Source: CAVWDU01 sp963840725
Lineage (GTDB): Bacteria; Pseudomonadota; Gammaproteobacteria; Pseudomonadales; Halieaceae
NCBI GenBank assembly: GCA_963840725.1
Contig: CAWIZY010000016.1
Location: forward strand, 744,001 to 808,000
Reading direction: 5' to 3'
Length of the DNA stretch: 64,000 nt
Both the position numbers and the translations under genes were made by a program. A model generated the notes under the pieces. The model was given only the letters and a program-made list of their open reading frames with translations. It was not told the origin of the DNA and did no database searches. Positions 1-8,863 of this stretch are shown here, piece after piece; position 1 is the stretch's first letter, and each line of letters starts with the position of its first letter.

Positions 1-1
1 C

Positions 2-514
2 GGATTGTTGTCCGAGGCGATGGCAACCCGCGGAGCAGCAGTGACCGGGATCGATCCGGCTAACCGCAATATCAGCATTGCCAGGCAACATGCCGGCAAA
101 CAACAACTGGACATCAACTACCAGTTGGGGACAGTCGATGCCCTGCCGCCTGGGCAGTTCGATGTGGTGCTCAACATGGAAGTTGTCGAACACGTTGCCC
201 AGTTGGAGCTGTTCATGCAGCAATGCAACGATCGGGTCGCGCCGGGAGGGGTTCATTTCGTTGCTACTATCAACCGCAACCTGATTTCGTACGTATCGGC
301 TATTATCGGCGCAGAGTACATTTTGCGCTGGCTGCCAAAGGGCACGCACCAGTGGCGGAAATTCGTAAAGCCGGCCGAAACCGAGGCGCTGTTAGCAACA
401 GCCGGACTCGATGTCCTCGCGCGTGGGGGTGTTGCGGTCAACCCACTGACCCGCAGTTACCACCTTACCGATTCTGAAACCATCAATTACATGCTGATGG
501 CCAAGCGGTCCTGA
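2..514 (+). CDS. ubiG: 3-demethylubiquinol 3-O-methyltransferase UbiG (5' partial)
   Basis: The window opens inside this gene. The 170 visible residues are the C-terminal two thirds of a class I SAM-dependent methyltransferase of ubiquinone synthesis. Visible UbiG hallmarks are the G-I-D-P stretch ending strand beta2, the M-E-V-V-E-H-V motif, the T-I-N-R-N segment, and the A-E-Y-I-L-R-W-L-P-K-G-T-H block followed by W-R-K-F, which is characteristic of UbiG rather than of generic methyltransferases. The N-terminal glycine-rich SAM loop lies outside the window. UbiG carries out both O-methylation steps of ubiquinone synthesis in the cytoplasm, at the membrane. The gene ends convergently 43 bp from the carotenoid oxygenase gene. 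Confidence 0.93.
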   Translation, partial: GLLSEAMATRGAAVTGIDPANRNISIARQHAGKQQLDINYQLGTVDALPPGQFDVVLNMEVVEHVAQLELFMQQCNDRVAPGGVHFVATINRNLISYVSAIIGAEYILRWLPKGTHQWRKFVKPAETEALLATAGLDVLARGGVAVNPLTRSYHLTDSETINYMLMAKRS

Positions 515-557
515 GTCGGGCGGCTTCAAGACTCGGCTGCCACAGGCACGTCCGGGA

Positions 558-1892
558 TCAGTCCGGGCACCAGTTACCGTGAAAACCAAAGGGCACCCGC
601 CGCGGCAGGTGCACGGTAGCCACCGCTGGGCCGCCGAAGTCTGCAGTATCTAAAATAATCACATCACTCGAGTCGGTCGATTGATCATAGACATAGGACA
701 TAATCCAGCCATCATCCTCGCCTGCTTGAGCTGAGCGCGGCACGAACACAGGCTCCATAAAACTGCGGTGTGCGCCCTCATTGTAAGACCGGGTTGTCTG
801 GCGCAGCAGATCGTGCTTCTTCAGGCCACCCAGCCCGGTATCCAGCCCCTCTCCGACGGTGTAGCCATAGCGGTAGGGTTTTCCTGTGAGGCGCTCATCG
901 AACCGCGGAAACTCCTGCGGCCGGTCGTCGAGACAGTGTTCACTGACCCGGCTCTTGCGTGGATCAATGACCCAACGCGTCAGGCTGGACTCCCCCTCAC
1001 TGGGCCCAAGTCGATCGTTGGCAAACATTTTACTGTGCCGCACCACATCCAGAATCACCCGGCCCTGCTCATCCTCATAGGCGTTCATCGGATGGAATAC
1101 ATAACAGGGTTCAACCTCATGCCAGCTGATCTGCTCCGCCGCGCCGTCACGCGGCAGCAGTCCTACCCGCGCTCCATACTCTGGCGTCCACCTGTAGGGG
1201 AGTGAAAAGCCTGCCCCGGCAAGCGCCGTATCGAATACCACAGGCAGATCAAGGACAATGAAATAGCTACGACTGATCATGCAATCGTGCACCATGGGCT
1301 GTCCAGGGACCGGCACGTCTACAGTCTTGCGCACCCTGCCATCGGAACCGATGACAATGTACTGAATAAAATTCCAGAATGGCGAGTAGGCAGCCGCGTG
1401 CAGTTCTTTGGTATCCGGGTCGAGATGGGCATGGGCGGAGAGCGCGCCGGGCAGCGTGCCATCCAGATCAGAACGACCGACGGTCTCCAGCTCGTAGCTC
1501 AACTCTACGGGCAGGCTGCCTGCCTCCACCAATGCGAGCGTCTTTGCGCCGCACATCATGACATTGGTATTGGCCACGCCTTCCCCGAGCTGCAGGACGC
1601 CGGTCGGCCCGGCTACAGGTGGCCAGCCCCGGGCGGCAACCACCTTGTCATCTCGTACATAGCGACTGCGAAACCACTCAGCCTTGCCGTCACCCAGACG
1701 TAAACCGTGAACCATCCCACTACCCAGAAACCAGTGGTGGCGGGCCGGATCGGGGTCGATAGGATTGGGACCTATACGCAGCAGACGGCCCGCGAGTTGC
1801 GGGGGGATCTCACCGCTGACCTTCAGATCGAAAGCGCTGACCTCGTCCTCCACGGGGGCAAAATTTCCCATGAGATAGGCATTCTCGGTCAT
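558..1892 (-). CDS. Carotenoid oxygenase family protein (RPE65/CCD superfamily)
   Basis: A 444-residue member of the non-haem iron carotenoid cleavage oxygenases, which split carotenoid or related polyene and stilbene double bonds with O2. The four iron-binding histidines expected for the seven-bladed propeller can be placed: H in the S-A-H-A-H-L-D segment (about residue 154), H in M-V-H-D-C (about 202), H in Y-V-F-H-P-M-N (about 268) and H in the C-terminal G-F-H-G-N-W. The N-terminal G-R-L-L-R-I-G-P-N-P motif is also typical. There is no signal peptide, so it is probably cytoplasmic. The ATG at 1892 has a GGAG ribosome site 8 nt upstream. It is divergent from the CIA30 gene. Substrate cannot be told from sequence. 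Confidence 0.9.
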   Translation of the reverse strand: MTENAYLMGNFAPVEDEVSAFDLKVSGEIPPQLAGRLLRIGPNPIDPDPARHHWFLGSGMVHGLRLGDGKAEWFRSRYVRDDKVVAARGWPPVAGPTGVLQLGEGVANTNVMMCGAKTLALVEAGSLPVELSYELETVGRSDLDGTLPGALSAHAHLDPDTKELHAAAYSPFWNFIQYIVIGSDGRVRKTVDVPVPGQPMVHDCMISRSYFIVLDLPVVFDTALAGAGFSLPYRWTPEYGARVGLLPRDGAAEQISWHEVEPCYVFHPMNAYEDEQGRVILDVVRHSKMFANDRLGPSEGESSLTRWVIDPRKSRVSEHCLDDRPQEFPRFDERLTGKPYRYGYTVGEGLDTGLGGLKKHDLLRQTTRSYNEGAHRSFMEPVFVPRSAQAGEDDGWIMSYVYDQSTDSSDVIILDTADFGGPAVATVHLPRRVPFGFHGNWCPD

Positions 1893-1984
1893 GATCAGAC
1901 TCCATCAGTGGCCGCCGCAGGGGGCCGATTCAAGCTCGTCATGATAGCATGGCAACCTCAGACTACCGGATAAGTGCAACGCTG

Positions 1985-2506
1985 ATGGAGCCATCTTCAC
2001 TACGGATGATTGACGACCGCAGCTCGGGCACTTTAACGGCGCTTGACGGCAACCGTTGGCAACTGATCACAGATACGGTGATGGGCGGCGTATCCACCGG
2101 TACGCTCACGCCGGACAGCGTCGACGGCAGGGCCTGCCTGCGAATGGAGGGCAGGGTCGCGCTGGAAAACAACGGAGGCTTTGTGCAGGCGGCCCTTGAT
2201 CTGGGTGACCGCTGCGCCGCCGTTGCGCCCGGCTACCTGGGGATCCAAATCGATCTCTATGGCAACAACGAAATCTACAACCTGCACCTGCGCAGCGACG
2301 CTACGCGCCGACCCTGGCAGTCCTACCGCGCCAGCTTCAAGAGCCTGCCGAGCTGGCATACGGTACAACTGCCGTTTACCGACTTCCAGCCCCACCGCAT
2401 CGACACCCCGCTGAAGCTGGAAACACTGCGACGTCTGGGCGTGGTTGCTATCGGCCGACCGTTTACCGCCAATCTCTGTATTGGCCGTCTGGCGCTTTAT
2501 CGCTAA
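1985..2506 (+). CDS. CIA30 family protein
   Basis: The protein has the CIA30 (complex I intermediate-associated protein 30) signature: W-Q-L-I-T-D-T-V-M-G-G-V-S-T-G near the N terminus, then an E-N-N-G-G-F segment and a galactose-binding-like beta sandwich ending with an I-G-R-L-A-L-Y-R strand. Bacterial members are single-domain proteins of about 170 residues with no established function; the complex I assembly role is known only for mitochondrial relatives. Start choice is uncertain. ATGs occur at 1949, 1985 and 2006, none with a strong ribosome site, and the family alignment favours the later ones. No signal peptide is seen. Confidence 0.82.
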   Translation: MEPSSLRMIDDRSSGTLTALDGNRWQLITDTVMGGVSTGTLTPDSVDGRACLRMEGRVALENNGGFVQAALDLGDRCAAVAPGYLGIQIDLYGNNEIYNLHLRSDATRRPWQSYRASFKSLPSWHTVQLPFTDFQPHRIDTPLKLETLRRLGVVAIGRPFTANLCIGRLALYR

Positions 2507-2654
2507 ACTGCGTCGGACTCTTGCACCTGAGCAGTGATCGTTAACGGCGGCGGCCGCGTATGCACACGGTGTAAGAGCCCGATCAGGCTCACCATTCACA
2601 CCGCCCGGAGAGGTCTCCGTGCGATGTCCGATACCTGGAATAGAGGAAACGCTC

Positions 2655-3188
2655 ATGTTATTGCGCTGTATCACCGGCTTTGCAGCCGCTGTTGTATCCA
2701 CTGCCAGCCTGGCATCTTGCCCGGACTTCCTTGACCATTCCATGCGCAAACTGCATTCCAAGGAAGAGATCAACTTTTGCAAGGACTTTGCCGACAAGCC
2801 CCTGCTGATCGTCAATACCGCCAGCCACTGCGGCTATACACCGCAGTTCAAAGGCCTGGAGGCGGTCTACCAGAAATACCGTGAACAGGGGCTTGCGGTC
2901 GTTGGCTTCGCCAGCAACGACTTTCGTCAAGAGGCCGCAGATGAGTCCAGCGCTGCAGAGGTTTGCCGGGTTAACTACGGCGTGACGTTCACCATGGTGG
3001 CCCCGAGTCACGTCAAGGGATCGGACGCCAACCCGGTATTTCAGGCCCTGAACAGCCAGAGTGAGGCCCCTGCCTGGAACTTCAACAAGTACCTGGTCGA
3101 CCGCAATGGCAAGGTGGTGCAGCATTTCGACAGCCAGACCCGCCCTGACAGCAAGGTTCTGGAGCAGGCGATCGAGAGTATTCTCTAG
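2655..3188 (+). CDS. Glutathione peroxidase family protein, probably exported
   Basis: A thioredoxin-fold peroxidase of about 177 residues. The peroxidatic cysteine is in N-T-A-S-H-C-G-Y-T, followed by Q-F-K-G-L. The conserved F-A-S-N-D-F and W-N-F-N-K-Y-L-V-D-R-N-G blocks carry the catalytic Asn and Trp. The start at 2655 has a GAGGAAA ribosome site, and the first 20 or so residues form a hydrophobic signal-like segment ending T-A-S-L-A-S-C, so a periplasmic location is likely. Such proteins reduce lipid or organic hydroperoxides, in bacteria usually with thioredoxin. An upstream in-frame ATG at 2619 is less likely. Confidence 0.9.
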   Translation: MLLRCITGFAAAVVSTASLASCPDFLDHSMRKLHSKEEINFCKDFADKPLLIVNTASHCGYTPQFKGLEAVYQKYREQGLAVVGFASNDFRQEAADESSAAEVCRVNYGVTFTMVAPSHVKGSDANPVFQALNSQSEAPAWNFNKYLVDRNGKVVQHFDSQTRPDSKVLEQAIESIL

Positions 3189-3345
3189 TAGTCAGCCCGT
3201 TAATGCCCTTGAGATCCAGCCACCCGGACACGTCTGCGCTGCCCAGCGCAGTACCCCGGCCCCGCCCGTCAGAACACATTGCCCCCCTTAACCGGGGGCA
3301 ACTCAGCCAGGAATCCCGGTTGATAGAGCGCTCGGGGCGGTGCCG

Positions 3346-4935
3346 ATGAACCCGGCCAAAGACCGCCAGGATGCAGGCACTCGTTGCTCGCGCTATCTGG
3401 TATTCGGCGCCTCCGGCTACATCGGCACTAATCTGGTGCCCTTTCTCTGCAGCCGTGGCCTGACCGTCAGGGCAGCAGCCCGCAACCTCGACGTACTGCT
3501 CTCCCGCGGCTGGCAAAGCGTTGCCCGGCAGAGCGCTGCCCGGCAGAGCGCTGCCCGGCAGAGCGCTGCCCGGCAAGACCTTACCTGGCAAGCCCCTGAA
3601 TTGGTGCAATCAGACGCACTGGCGACGGACACTCTGCCCGCGGCACTGAACGATGTCGATACCGCTTTCTATCTGGTCCATTCGATGGCCGCTGGCCGCG
3701 AGTTCGGCAAACTCGATTTGGTCGCGGCGGAAAATTTCGCAGCGGCGGCGGCCGCTGCCGGCGTCAGGCGTATCGTTTACCTGGGCGGCTTGGTGCCCGA
3801 CAATGCCGCCGGGGAACATATACGCTCCCGGGAAGAAACGGGCGAGATTTTGCGGCTGGGCTCTGTGCCGGTCACAGAAATCCGTGCCGGCATCATTGTC
3901 GGAGCCGGCTCAGCGGCCTTTGAGGTCATGCGTGATCTGGCGCTGCATCTGCCCGCAATGGTAACACCGCGCTGGGTACGTGCCGTTTCTCCACCTATCG
4001 CCTTGTCAAACCTGCTGACCTACCTGCTGGAGGTATCCCGAATACCTGCTGCTGCAGGGCAAATCTACGACGCCGGCGGCCCGGAATTGGTCAGCTATGA
4101 GGACATGATGAAACTGGTCGCTGAGATTGCCGGGAAGCGGCAGCCGGTGATCATTCCGGTACCCGTGCTCAGCCCGGGGCTGTCTTCCTACTGGCTCGGG
4201 CTGATAACTGCTGTACCCCCGGATATTGCCAAAGCGCTGATCGGTGGGCTCAAACACGATTTCACCGCTGATGACGCTGCACTGCGTGCTCAGGTGCCCC
4301 AGCAACTGCTCACAGTGCGCGAGGCAATCGCGGCTGCGTTTGAGAGTGAAAGGTCGCACCGCACCGAGGCGCGTTGGACCGAAGGCGCTTTTGAGCTGAG
4401 GGGGTTTCGCCACGATGTCGCCTACTATGCCAAGCGGGCCAGTGGCACAGCCGAGACATCTGCGACCCCCGCGGCGATCTGGGAGCAGATCATTCGTATC
4501 GGCGGCAGTAACCGCTACTACTACATGAACTGGCTCTGGACACTGCGGGAGATTATGGACTGGTGCGTGGGTGGGGCCGGCCTGTCCCACGGGCGCCGCG
4601 ACCCTGATTCTTTGCGCCTGGGCGACGTTGTGGACTACTGGACCGTAGTCAGCCTTGAACCGCAGCGGCATCTGACCCTCCATTTCGGCATGAAGGCCCC
4701 CGGTTCGGGCATTCTTGAGTTCGATCTGCGACCACTGGATAAGGCGCGCACCGAGATCACCATCACTGCCTACTGGCATCCACGCGGCGTCCTGGGCCTG
4801 CTCTACTGGTATTCTCTGGTGCCCGCCCATCTGTTCATTTTTCGTGGCTGGACTCGCGCCATTGCGCGCCGGGCAGAGCTCGGCATTTTGCCCGCTCCCA
4901 GCACTTACTCTCTGCCGGGCGGTGAAGACCACTGA
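3346..4935 (+). CDS. NAD(P)-binding SDR-like protein with C-terminal DUF2867 domain
   Basis: About 529 residues in two parts. Residues 15-330 form an atypical short-chain dehydrogenase or NmrA-like Rossmann fold, with a V-F-G-A-S-G-Y-I-G-T nucleotide loop near the N terminus and a Y-L-V-H-S-M segment. The C-terminal 170 residues match the DUF2867 type, with aromatic runs such as Y-Y-Y-M-N-W-L-W and an amphipathic C terminus. Full-length proteins of this architecture are common in proteobacteria; substrates are unknown. A 15-bp in-frame tandem repeat at 3516-3575 inserts S-A-A-R-Q units after the second Rossmann strand, where most relatives have no insert. A GTG at 3340 is an alternative start. 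Confidence 0.85.
   Translation: MNPAKDRQDAGTRCSRYLVFGASGYIGTNLVPFLCSRGLTVRAAARNLDVLLSRGWQSVARQSAARQSAARQSAARQDLTWQAPELVQSDALATDTLPAALNDVDTAFYLVHSMAAGREFGKLDLVAAENFAAAAAAAGVRRIVYLGGLVPDNAAGEHIRSREETGEILRLGSVPVTEIRAGIIVGAGSAAFEVMRDLALHLPAMVTPRWVRAVSPPIALSNLLTYLLEVSRIPAAAGQIYDAGGPELVSYEDMMKLVAEIAGKRQPVIIPVPVLSPGLSSYWLGLITAVPPDIAKALIGGLKHDFTADDAALRAQVPQQLLTVREAIAAAFESERSHRTEARWTEGAFELRGFRHDVAYYAKRASGTAETSATPAAIWEQIIRIGGSNRYYYMNWLWTLREIMDWCVGGAGLSHGRRDPDSLRLGDVVDYWTVVSLEPQRHLTLHFGMKAPGSGILEFDLRPLDKARTEITITAYWHPRGVLGLLYWYSLVPAHLFIFRGWTRAIARRAELGILPAPSTYSLPGGEDH
3516..3575 (+). repeat. In-frame 15-bp tandem repeat (three perfect and one degenerate unit)
   Basis: Unit GAGCGCTGCCCGGCA is repeated perfectly at 3531-3545, 3546-3560 and 3561-3575, with a diverged copy at 3516-3530. 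It encodes repeated S-A-A-R-Q. Because the unit is five codons long, copy-number change would lengthen or shorten the protein without frameshifting. Confidence 0.97.
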
Positions 4936-4975
4936 GCATTAAGCACTCACGACCGACGCCCTCTGGAGGACAACA

Positions 4976-5755
4976 ATGGCCGGCAAAATTCCAGGCTTCA
5001 TACCCGATGAACTACGGCAACTCGCCCGCTTTGTCCCATTGCATGGCTGGGACGTCATTGACTGGAAACCACTGCTGGGCTCACTGCGCGAGGTCTCCTG
5101 GCGCTATGTGAGCAGTAGAGGGGTCAAGCGGTTGAGCAAACAGGTCGGCGGATACTGTGATTCGCCCCGGCTGGTGCAGTCCCTCGACGACGCAACCCCG
5201 CTGGCAGCGGTCACTGCCCAGGCCAAGCGGCGCCGCTATGGCGACGATATTCTGCGCCTCTACTTCAGCCAGTGGCTGGTCGACGAGGGGCTGTTTATCG
5301 ATCTGCGCTCTGCACGTTTCGGTATCGTCGACACTGAACTGGCCTATGCACCCAATGGCCTGTGGGTCCGACTCCGCCCCGATTTCCGTCAGGGCATGCT
5401 GGCGCTCTATCGGTCATTCTACAGTGAAGACGAAATGGCCTTTGATGCCGCGCTCAGGCAAATGGGCATGATCCAGGACGGGCTTGCGCCAGCTGCCGAG
5501 GCCGAGTTGAAGGATCTGTTGTACCAGCATTTTGGCATCGAGCAACGCGCCCAACGCTTTTCTATTGATGCTTTCAAAGCCTCCTTCGATGAACTGTTCA
5601 GTTTTTTTACCGCCCATGACTACAAGCTGCACAGTGATTTCGTATGGGTCGGCTTCTATCTGATCACCCTGTACCTCACCCTGGAGCAGGGCGGAGCGGC
5701 CCACGATACACGCAAGATCTGCGCAGATATCTTGCTGAAAGACAGGCCCGAATAA
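4976..5755 (+). CDS. Conserved hypothetical protein, 259 aa
   Basis: Not recognised with certainty. The start is well supported by a GGAGGA ribosome site 7 nt before ATG 4976. The protein has no signal peptide. It is mostly helical with two basic stretches (R-Y-V-S-S-R-G-V-K-R and A-K-R-R-R-Y) and a hydrophobic segment W-V-G-F-Y-L-I-T-L-Y-L-T-L near the C terminus. The middle (G-L-F-I-D-L-R through the R-Q-M-G-M-I segment) is faintly reminiscent of the C-terminal half of ABC1/AarF kinases, but no kinase motif is visible, so this is not a functional call. It lies 40 bp after the SDR/DUF2867 gene on the same strand and may be cotranscribed. Confidence 0.7.
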   Translation: MAGKIPGFIPDELRQLARFVPLHGWDVIDWKPLLGSLREVSWRYVSSRGVKRLSKQVGGYCDSPRLVQSLDDATPLAAVTAQAKRRRYGDDILRLYFSQWLVDEGLFIDLRSARFGIVDTELAYAPNGLWVRLRPDFRQGMLALYRSFYSEDEMAFDAALRQMGMIQDGLAPAAEAELKDLLYQHFGIEQRAQRFSIDAFKASFDELFSFFTAHDYKLHSDFVWVGFYLITLYLTLEQGGAAHDTRKICADILLKDRPE

Positions 5756-5793
5756 ATACAAGTGACCGGTGGCTGATCAACCGGCAGTCCGCT

Positions 5794-7203
5794 TCAGGCC
5801 CCAAAAATCGACTTCACATACCCATTGGCCATCTTGCCACCAGGATCCAGGCTGTGTCGCACCTCCTGAAAATCCTGCCAGTGACGCGGGTACAACCGGG
5901 CCAGCCGCTCGGCGTCCAGTGAATGCAATTTTCCCCAGTGCGGCCTGCCCTCATACTTCCAGAATATTTTTTCCAGCGCTGCAAAGGGTGCCTCATAGTC
6001 CCTGTCTCCGTACTGGTGAATGGAAATGGAACAACCATCGCGCCCTTCAAACATCGACAGCCAAATATCATCGGCCTGGGTATACCGGTACTCAATTGGA
6101 AAGGTCAGCGGAATGCCGCGGGCTGCAATGGTATCCATGATTTCCCGCAGGCAGGCAGGCCCGGCTTCAGCCGGGACGGTGTATTCCATCTCGCGGAAGC
6201 GCACCACCCTCACATGAGGAAATATGCGGTAGGACGGCCCGGTCCGCACTGTATCGACTTCTCCCGCCAGCTCCCGGCTCAGTAGTTTGTCGTAAAGGCC
6301 CTCGCCCACTATCGGGACCCAGGACACCTTGTCAAAGACTTCTCGCAGGGTGTATACCGCCTGCGGATCCTCCTCCCCCTGATTGCGATCTCCGGGCTTG
6401 GCCTGGTCAGTCGTCACCGTAATACAGGCAGAGGCGTAGGGGATTGCAAACAACTCAAAGTGGCGGTGCTGGTCACGGCGACGCTCAACATCGTCGAGCA
6501 CATCCTCCAGCATTTCAATGCGGTTAACTTCGGTGAGTTCAAAGGGTGCCTGGTTTTGCAGCGTAAACTCGGACACGATACCCAGCGAGCCAACGCTGGC
6601 AAGCGTTGCCTTGAAGATGTCTGCATTGACCTCGGCATTGCACTCGAGCAATTCGCCCGCCGGGGTCACCAGTCTCAAACCGGTGACATAGGCGCCCATG
6701 GCCTTGAACCGGACCCCGGTTGCATGCACCGAGTTAACCAGCGCACCACCCAGGGCTGGATAGTCCATATCCGGCATGTTCGGCAGCGCTTGTCCGACAG
6801 CATCCAGCATCGGACCGATGGCATTCAGGCGGGTACCCGCTCGCACTGTGGCGCGCAAGCTCTGGGGGTCATGTGCCACCATGCCCTGCAGCAACTCAGT
6901 GGCGATCAGCGTGTCATCAGTGGGTACTGCGGCGCTGAAAGAGTGGCCCGAGCCCACCGCTCTGACGATCCCGCGCGCGTGTTTAAGTGCATCGATCAGT
7001 TCTTCTTCCGTCGTGGGCGCCGATCTCCACTGAGGCAGGCAGGACTGGTTACCGGCCCAGTTTATCCAGGGCATCGGTTGCCCGGGATGGTAGTCAACAG
7101 CTGACTCCTGCTCACCGTCCCTGCCAGTGCAGCCGGAGAGCCCGCCCACGGCCGCCGTGACACCGGCGGCCATGGCATTGCGCAAAAAAACCCGTCGTTT
7201 CAT
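5794..7203 (-). CDS. FAD-dependent D-arabinono-1,4-lactone oxidase-type oxidoreductase, Tat lipoprotein
   Basis: A 469-residue vanillyl-alcohol-oxidase-superfamily flavoprotein. The FAD domain carries V-G-S-G-H-S-F-S (about residue 83), whose His is the usual covalent flavin attachment site, and a G-G-A-L-V-N-S-V-H-A-T-G motif. The C terminus has the aldonolactone oxidase block R-P-H-W-G-K-L-H followed by L-D-P-G-G-K. The N terminus begins M-K-R-R-V-F-L-R-N, a twin-arginine signal, and ends L-S-G-C, a lipobox, so it is exported folded and probably lipid-anchored. The ATG overlaps the stop of the cytochrome c gene (ATGA), implying coupled translation. The pair suggests a periplasmic sugar-lactone or alcohol oxidase passing electrons to a dedicated cytochrome; the substrate is inferred only by family. 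Confidence 0.88.
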   Translation of the reverse strand: MKRRVFLRNAMAAGVTAAVGGLSGCTGRDGEQESAVDYHPGQPMPWINWAGNQSCLPQWRSAPTTEEELIDALKHARGIVRAVGSGHSFSAAVPTDDTLIATELLQGMVAHDPQSLRATVRAGTRLNAIGPMLDAVGQALPNMPDMDYPALGGALVNSVHATGVRFKAMGAYVTGLRLVTPAGELLECNAEVNADIFKATLASVGSLGIVSEFTLQNQAPFELTEVNRIEMLEDVLDDVERRRDQHRHFELFAIPYASACITVTTDQAKPGDRNQGEEDPQAVYTLREVFDKVSWVPIVGEGLYDKLLSRELAGEVDTVRTGPSYRIFPHVRVVRFREMEYTVPAEAGPACLREIMDTIAARGIPLTFPIEYRYTQADDIWLSMFEGRDGCSISIHQYGDRDYEAPFAALEKIFWKYEGRPHWGKLHSLDAERLARLYPRHWQDFQEVRHSLDPGGKMANGYVKSIFGA

Positions 7204-7538
7204 TGCGCCATCACCGCAGTGCCAGGTTCGCCCGCAAGCAGACGGATCAAGACCCGAAAGTCGTTTTCGTCGCAGGCACTGCAATAACCCAGAGGCGGCA
7301 TGCCACCCACACCTTTGACCACGTTGACCAGCATCGCATCCTCGCCCTGTGATCTGGCCTCTCGCCAATCCGCCAGGAAACCCATCCGTGGCGCGCCTGT
7401 TTCAGGGTGGGCGTGACATTGCACGCAATTACTGGCGAGCAATTGCAGCTGGCGTTCGCTGGGAGGCGAGCTGGCTATCGTGATCGTTGACAGCGCAATC
7501 AGTCCGGTCAGGACCAGAAAAATTGAAAACTTCACCAT
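7200..7538 (-). CDS. c-type cytochrome (c5-like), exported
   Basis: A small protein of 112 residues with a hydrophobic signal segment (K-F-S-I-F-L-V-L-T-G), a single haem-binding C-V-Q-C-H motif, and a distal M-P-P-L-G-Y-C-S-A-C segment typical of cytochrome c5-like proteins, where the Met is the second axial ligand and the two extra cysteines can form a disulfide. It overlaps the downstream FAD oxidase by 4 nt, so the two are likely a functional electron-transfer pair. The start is taken at ATG 7538; an upstream in-frame ATG at 7577 would add 13 polar residues before the signal peptide. Confidence 0.88.
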   Translation of the reverse strand: MVKFSIFLVLTGLIALSTITIASSPPSERQLQLLASNCVQCHAHPETGAPRMGFLADWREARSQGEDAMLVNVVKGVGGMPPLGYCSACDENDFRVLIRLLAGEPGTAVMAQ

Positions 7539-7633
7539 AGAGTTCGTACCGAAAATGGGGCCCCGCCACCTGGACACCGCGCAGCTGAGTCAACAACCCA
7601 CCGCCCCTGCGCGCACCGGACATTCAGGCTCCG

Positions 7634-8080
7634 TCAGTGCATCCAGCCGTGCCGGGAGGCATGATGAGCGAGCCAGGTCAGTAACAGCGCGATCAGGAAC
7701 ACGGCTCCGGGCAGCGCCAGGCCCTCCGGGCCGAATATCTCAATACCGTCGGCTAAAACGATAGAATGGAATATCTGTATCACAATTCCCACCAGACATA
7801 ACAGCAGCATCGGCAAGGCCCAGCTCCTGCGCAACAACAGCGCCAGGCAACCCACGCAACCGCTAAACACGGCAACACCATAGGCGACTGTTGCCCACAG
7901 GGGCATGTCTTCGTAATAGGCGCGTTCAGCCTCACCGAGCTGGCTGAGATCCATACCCATCTGCGCTAGAAAAGCGGCCACCCCCACCAGATTCCAGACC
8001 AGACCCAAACCGCTCGCTATCCAGAACCAGCGGGGCGGTGCGGAGGTAAGCGGATTACTCTGTATACTCCCGGCAGTCAT
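7634..8080 (-). CDS. Small four-TM membrane protein of unknown function
   Basis: A 148-residue inner-membrane protein with four predicted helices: W-F-W-I-A-S-G-L-G-L-V-W-N-L, then V-A-Y-G-V-A-V-F-S-G, L-P-M-L-L-L-C-L-V-G, and A-V-F-L-I-A-L-L-L-T. Proteins with the same W-N-L-x-G-V-x-A-x-L start and a G-C-L-A-L-L-L-R-R loop occur widely in marine proteobacteria. They are sometimes labelled sugar transporter without evidence, so I would not assign transport. The start at 8080 has a GGGAGTG ribosome site; the ATG at 8107 is less good. Confidence 0.75.
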   Translation of the reverse strand: MTAGSIQSNPLTSAPPRWFWIASGLGLVWNLVGVAAFLAQMGMDLSQLGEAERAYYEDMPLWATVAYGVAVFSGCVGCLALLLRRSWALPMLLLCLVGIVIQIFHSIVLADGIEIFGPEGLALPGAVFLIALLLTWLAHHASRHGWMH

Positions 8081-8192
8081 CACACACTCCCAACCATGAC
8101 CAGTCACCCCTAATCATAGCAGAAGCACCAGGGCCCGATGGATTTGCAGGATCAGGCCTCATCCACCCGGGTTCACCTCCCGTATAGACAGC

Positions 8193-8765
8193 ATGGAATA
8201 TTCAGACGACGCTCAAAACAGAAACCCCAACCCACAGGGCAAGGGTTGCGTGCCCGTGCTTCAGGACTGGGGGAGCGTGCAACCGGCACTTGTAAAACCG
8301 AAGAAACCCGCAGAGATTCTCCGAGATTACTGCCTCTCCGCCCTGGTGCTGGCAGCCGAATTCCGTTTCAAGCCCGTTCCGGGGCAACGCTACTACCTGT
8401 ATAGCGCAGACCCATCATGGCGGCTGTCTCTTGTCGGCCCGGGCGAGTGGGGCGCGTCTGCACCCGGGGACTTCGTCGCCGGCTGCCAGTTGCGTTCGGA
8501 TATGACCTGGCAGCTGGATTTTCATCACTTCGATGATGACAGCCCGGTGCTGAAGCGCCTGCAGCAATTCGTCGACGGCTTTAGTCAAAACCTCTCCACC
8601 CAGACATCTCTGGTGGCCGAACTGCCCTTCTACGTTGCCGAGATGCCCTACTTTCAGCGCATGCTGGCCACTGGTCTCTCGGTATCACTGCGACAATCCA
8701 TATTGCAGACCGGGCACGCGCGGCTGACCGACGCGCTGCCTGAACTGGCACTGTCGCCACCCTGA
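8193..8765 (+). CDS. DUF2452 domain-containing protein
   Basis: 190 residues beginning with the N-P-N-P-Q-G-K-G-C-V-P-V-L-Q-D-W signature that I associate with DUF2452 proteins. It then has a Y-Y-L-Y-segment and an F-H-H-F-D-D-D motif. No signal peptide or TM segment is seen, so it is probably cytoplasmic. The function of this family is unknown. It is divergent from the four-TM protein gene and convergent with the hydrolase-OsmC gene. Confidence 0.75.
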   Translation: MEYSDDAQNRNPNPQGKGCVPVLQDWGSVQPALVKPKKPAEILRDYCLSALVLAAEFRFKPVPGQRYYLYSADPSWRLSLVGPGEWGASAPGDFVAGCQLRSDMTWQLDFHHFDDDSPVLKRLQQFVDGFSQNLSTQTSLVAELPFYVAEMPYFQRMLATGLSVSLRQSILQTGHARLTDALPELALSPP

Positions 8766-8863
8766 GCAAACAGATTCCGCTACCCACCTCTGCCGACGCC
8801 TAAAGAGGGCTGACTCCGGCCAGTTAAAGGACCGGGTAACGACTCAGCTTTGCGTCACCAACC

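Noticed and set aside
2033..2815. 260-residue minus-strand ORF
   Set aside because: Antisense shadow of the CIA30 and glutathione peroxidase genes, no ribosome site or protein-like pattern.
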